From Rhynchonema sp. JSB1_4 (taxonomy: Eukaryota; Nematoda; Chromadorea; Monhysterida; Xyalidae): 64,000 nucleotides of DNA. The notes beneath the pieces are model-generated. The model searched no databases and was not told where the DNA came from. It was given only the letters and a program-made list of their open reading frames with translations. Each line of letters begins with the position of its first letter. Within the stretch, counting starts at the first letter, position 1. This document shows positions 63,547-64,000 of this stretch, one piece after another. Position numbers and translations under genes: made by a program. Location of the stretch: NCBI GenBank assembly GCA_030248065.1, contig JASAMV010009295.1, positions 1 to 64,000 of the forward strand, written 5' to 3'.

Positions 63547-64000
63547 CCAGACGAGGGGGATACCTACTGTACTGACTTCCCCGCCTCCATCGGAAGTCAG
63601 AAACACCCATTTTTGAGCGATTTTTGCTTGGCTTATGGCTCGTTAAATCCTGCCTGCGTGTTACACGGCACGAAGAATGGTCACTTCCAGCCGTTTTAAG
63701 TCTTTTTGAAATGATTTTGTAACAAAATAAATGTAGCATAGGTTTGAACCGGAACCATTGAGAAAATTTTTCGCCATTTTCAGACCAAAAAAATTTTTCC
63801 GGGTGATTTATTTTTGAAAATTACCGGGCTCCGGAAAAAACGTTTTTGTTTTCGTGTTTTTTTCCCGAAAAAAACGGTTTTCTCGGTATTGGAGGTTAGG
63901 CATGGGAACAAGACCCAAGCCAATACCCAATTTATACCAGGCCCCATCCCCAATGCCCAATACCTCAAATCGGACCCAACCCAATACCCAGTGTTGGAGG
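63547..64000. repeat. Repeat-rich window end
   Basis: Continues the GGGGGATACCTACTGTAC repeat (about 63555), then CCGAAAAAAACGG-type inverted motifs (63833-63885), and ends in degenerate CCCAATACC short repeats (63920-64000). No gene was recognised. Confidence 0.5.

Overview
The window is animal nuclear DNA, most likely from an invertebrate. Every protein gene recognised except one small single-exon candidate is split by many short introns with GT/AG borders (acceptors often TTTCAG or TTGCAG), the products are metazoan families, and the space between genes is packed with DNA transposon debris. I cannot name the species. Exons were placed by hand from protein similarity, splice sites and phase; for each gene the coding lengths sum to a whole number of codons.

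Layout: a divergent seven-transmembrane receptor on + (1335-5744); a small secreted-peptide candidate on - (6444-6689); then four transporter genes head to tail on -: two cationic-amino-acid-transporter paralogues (SLC7/CAT, 8264-12524 and 13181-17492) and two SLC13/INDY-type sodium-coupled anion transporter paralogues (18396-22491 and 22915-26509). Each pair shares its intron positions and phases, so each arose by tandem duplication. After a repeat desert (26.5-40.8 kb) come the SSBP/Ssdp gene (40795-49923, +), the ribosome-biogenesis AAA ATPase NVL (52035-56228, +) and, past a 3.2 kb foldback element, eIF5A (61138-62119, -).

The desert holds a stack of small non-autonomous transposons nested in one another. 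Several end in CAGTG/CAGAG with 8-bp direct repeats (hAT-like); others start CCGTA and sit between TA dinucleotides (Tc1/mariner-like). One host element is present both interrupted (32.8-35.04 kb) and nearly uninterrupted (35053-35469), so filled and empty sites can be compared and insertion order read directly. Three large foldback (inverted-repeat) elements lie in receptor intron 3, at 29.1-30.4 kb and at 57.8-61.0 kb. A further short inverted-repeat family recurs inside introns of the transporter, SSBP and NVL genes.

The genes do not form one pathway. Amino-acid and carboxylate/sulfate uptake, transcription cofactor assembly, 60S ribosome maturation and translation elongation are separate housekeeping functions. 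The points most worth checking are the nested hAT-like families, a missing splice acceptor and a GC donor in the first CAT gene, a GC-AG intron and an altered Walker A motif in NVL, and the receptor, which lacks several class A hallmark motifs.
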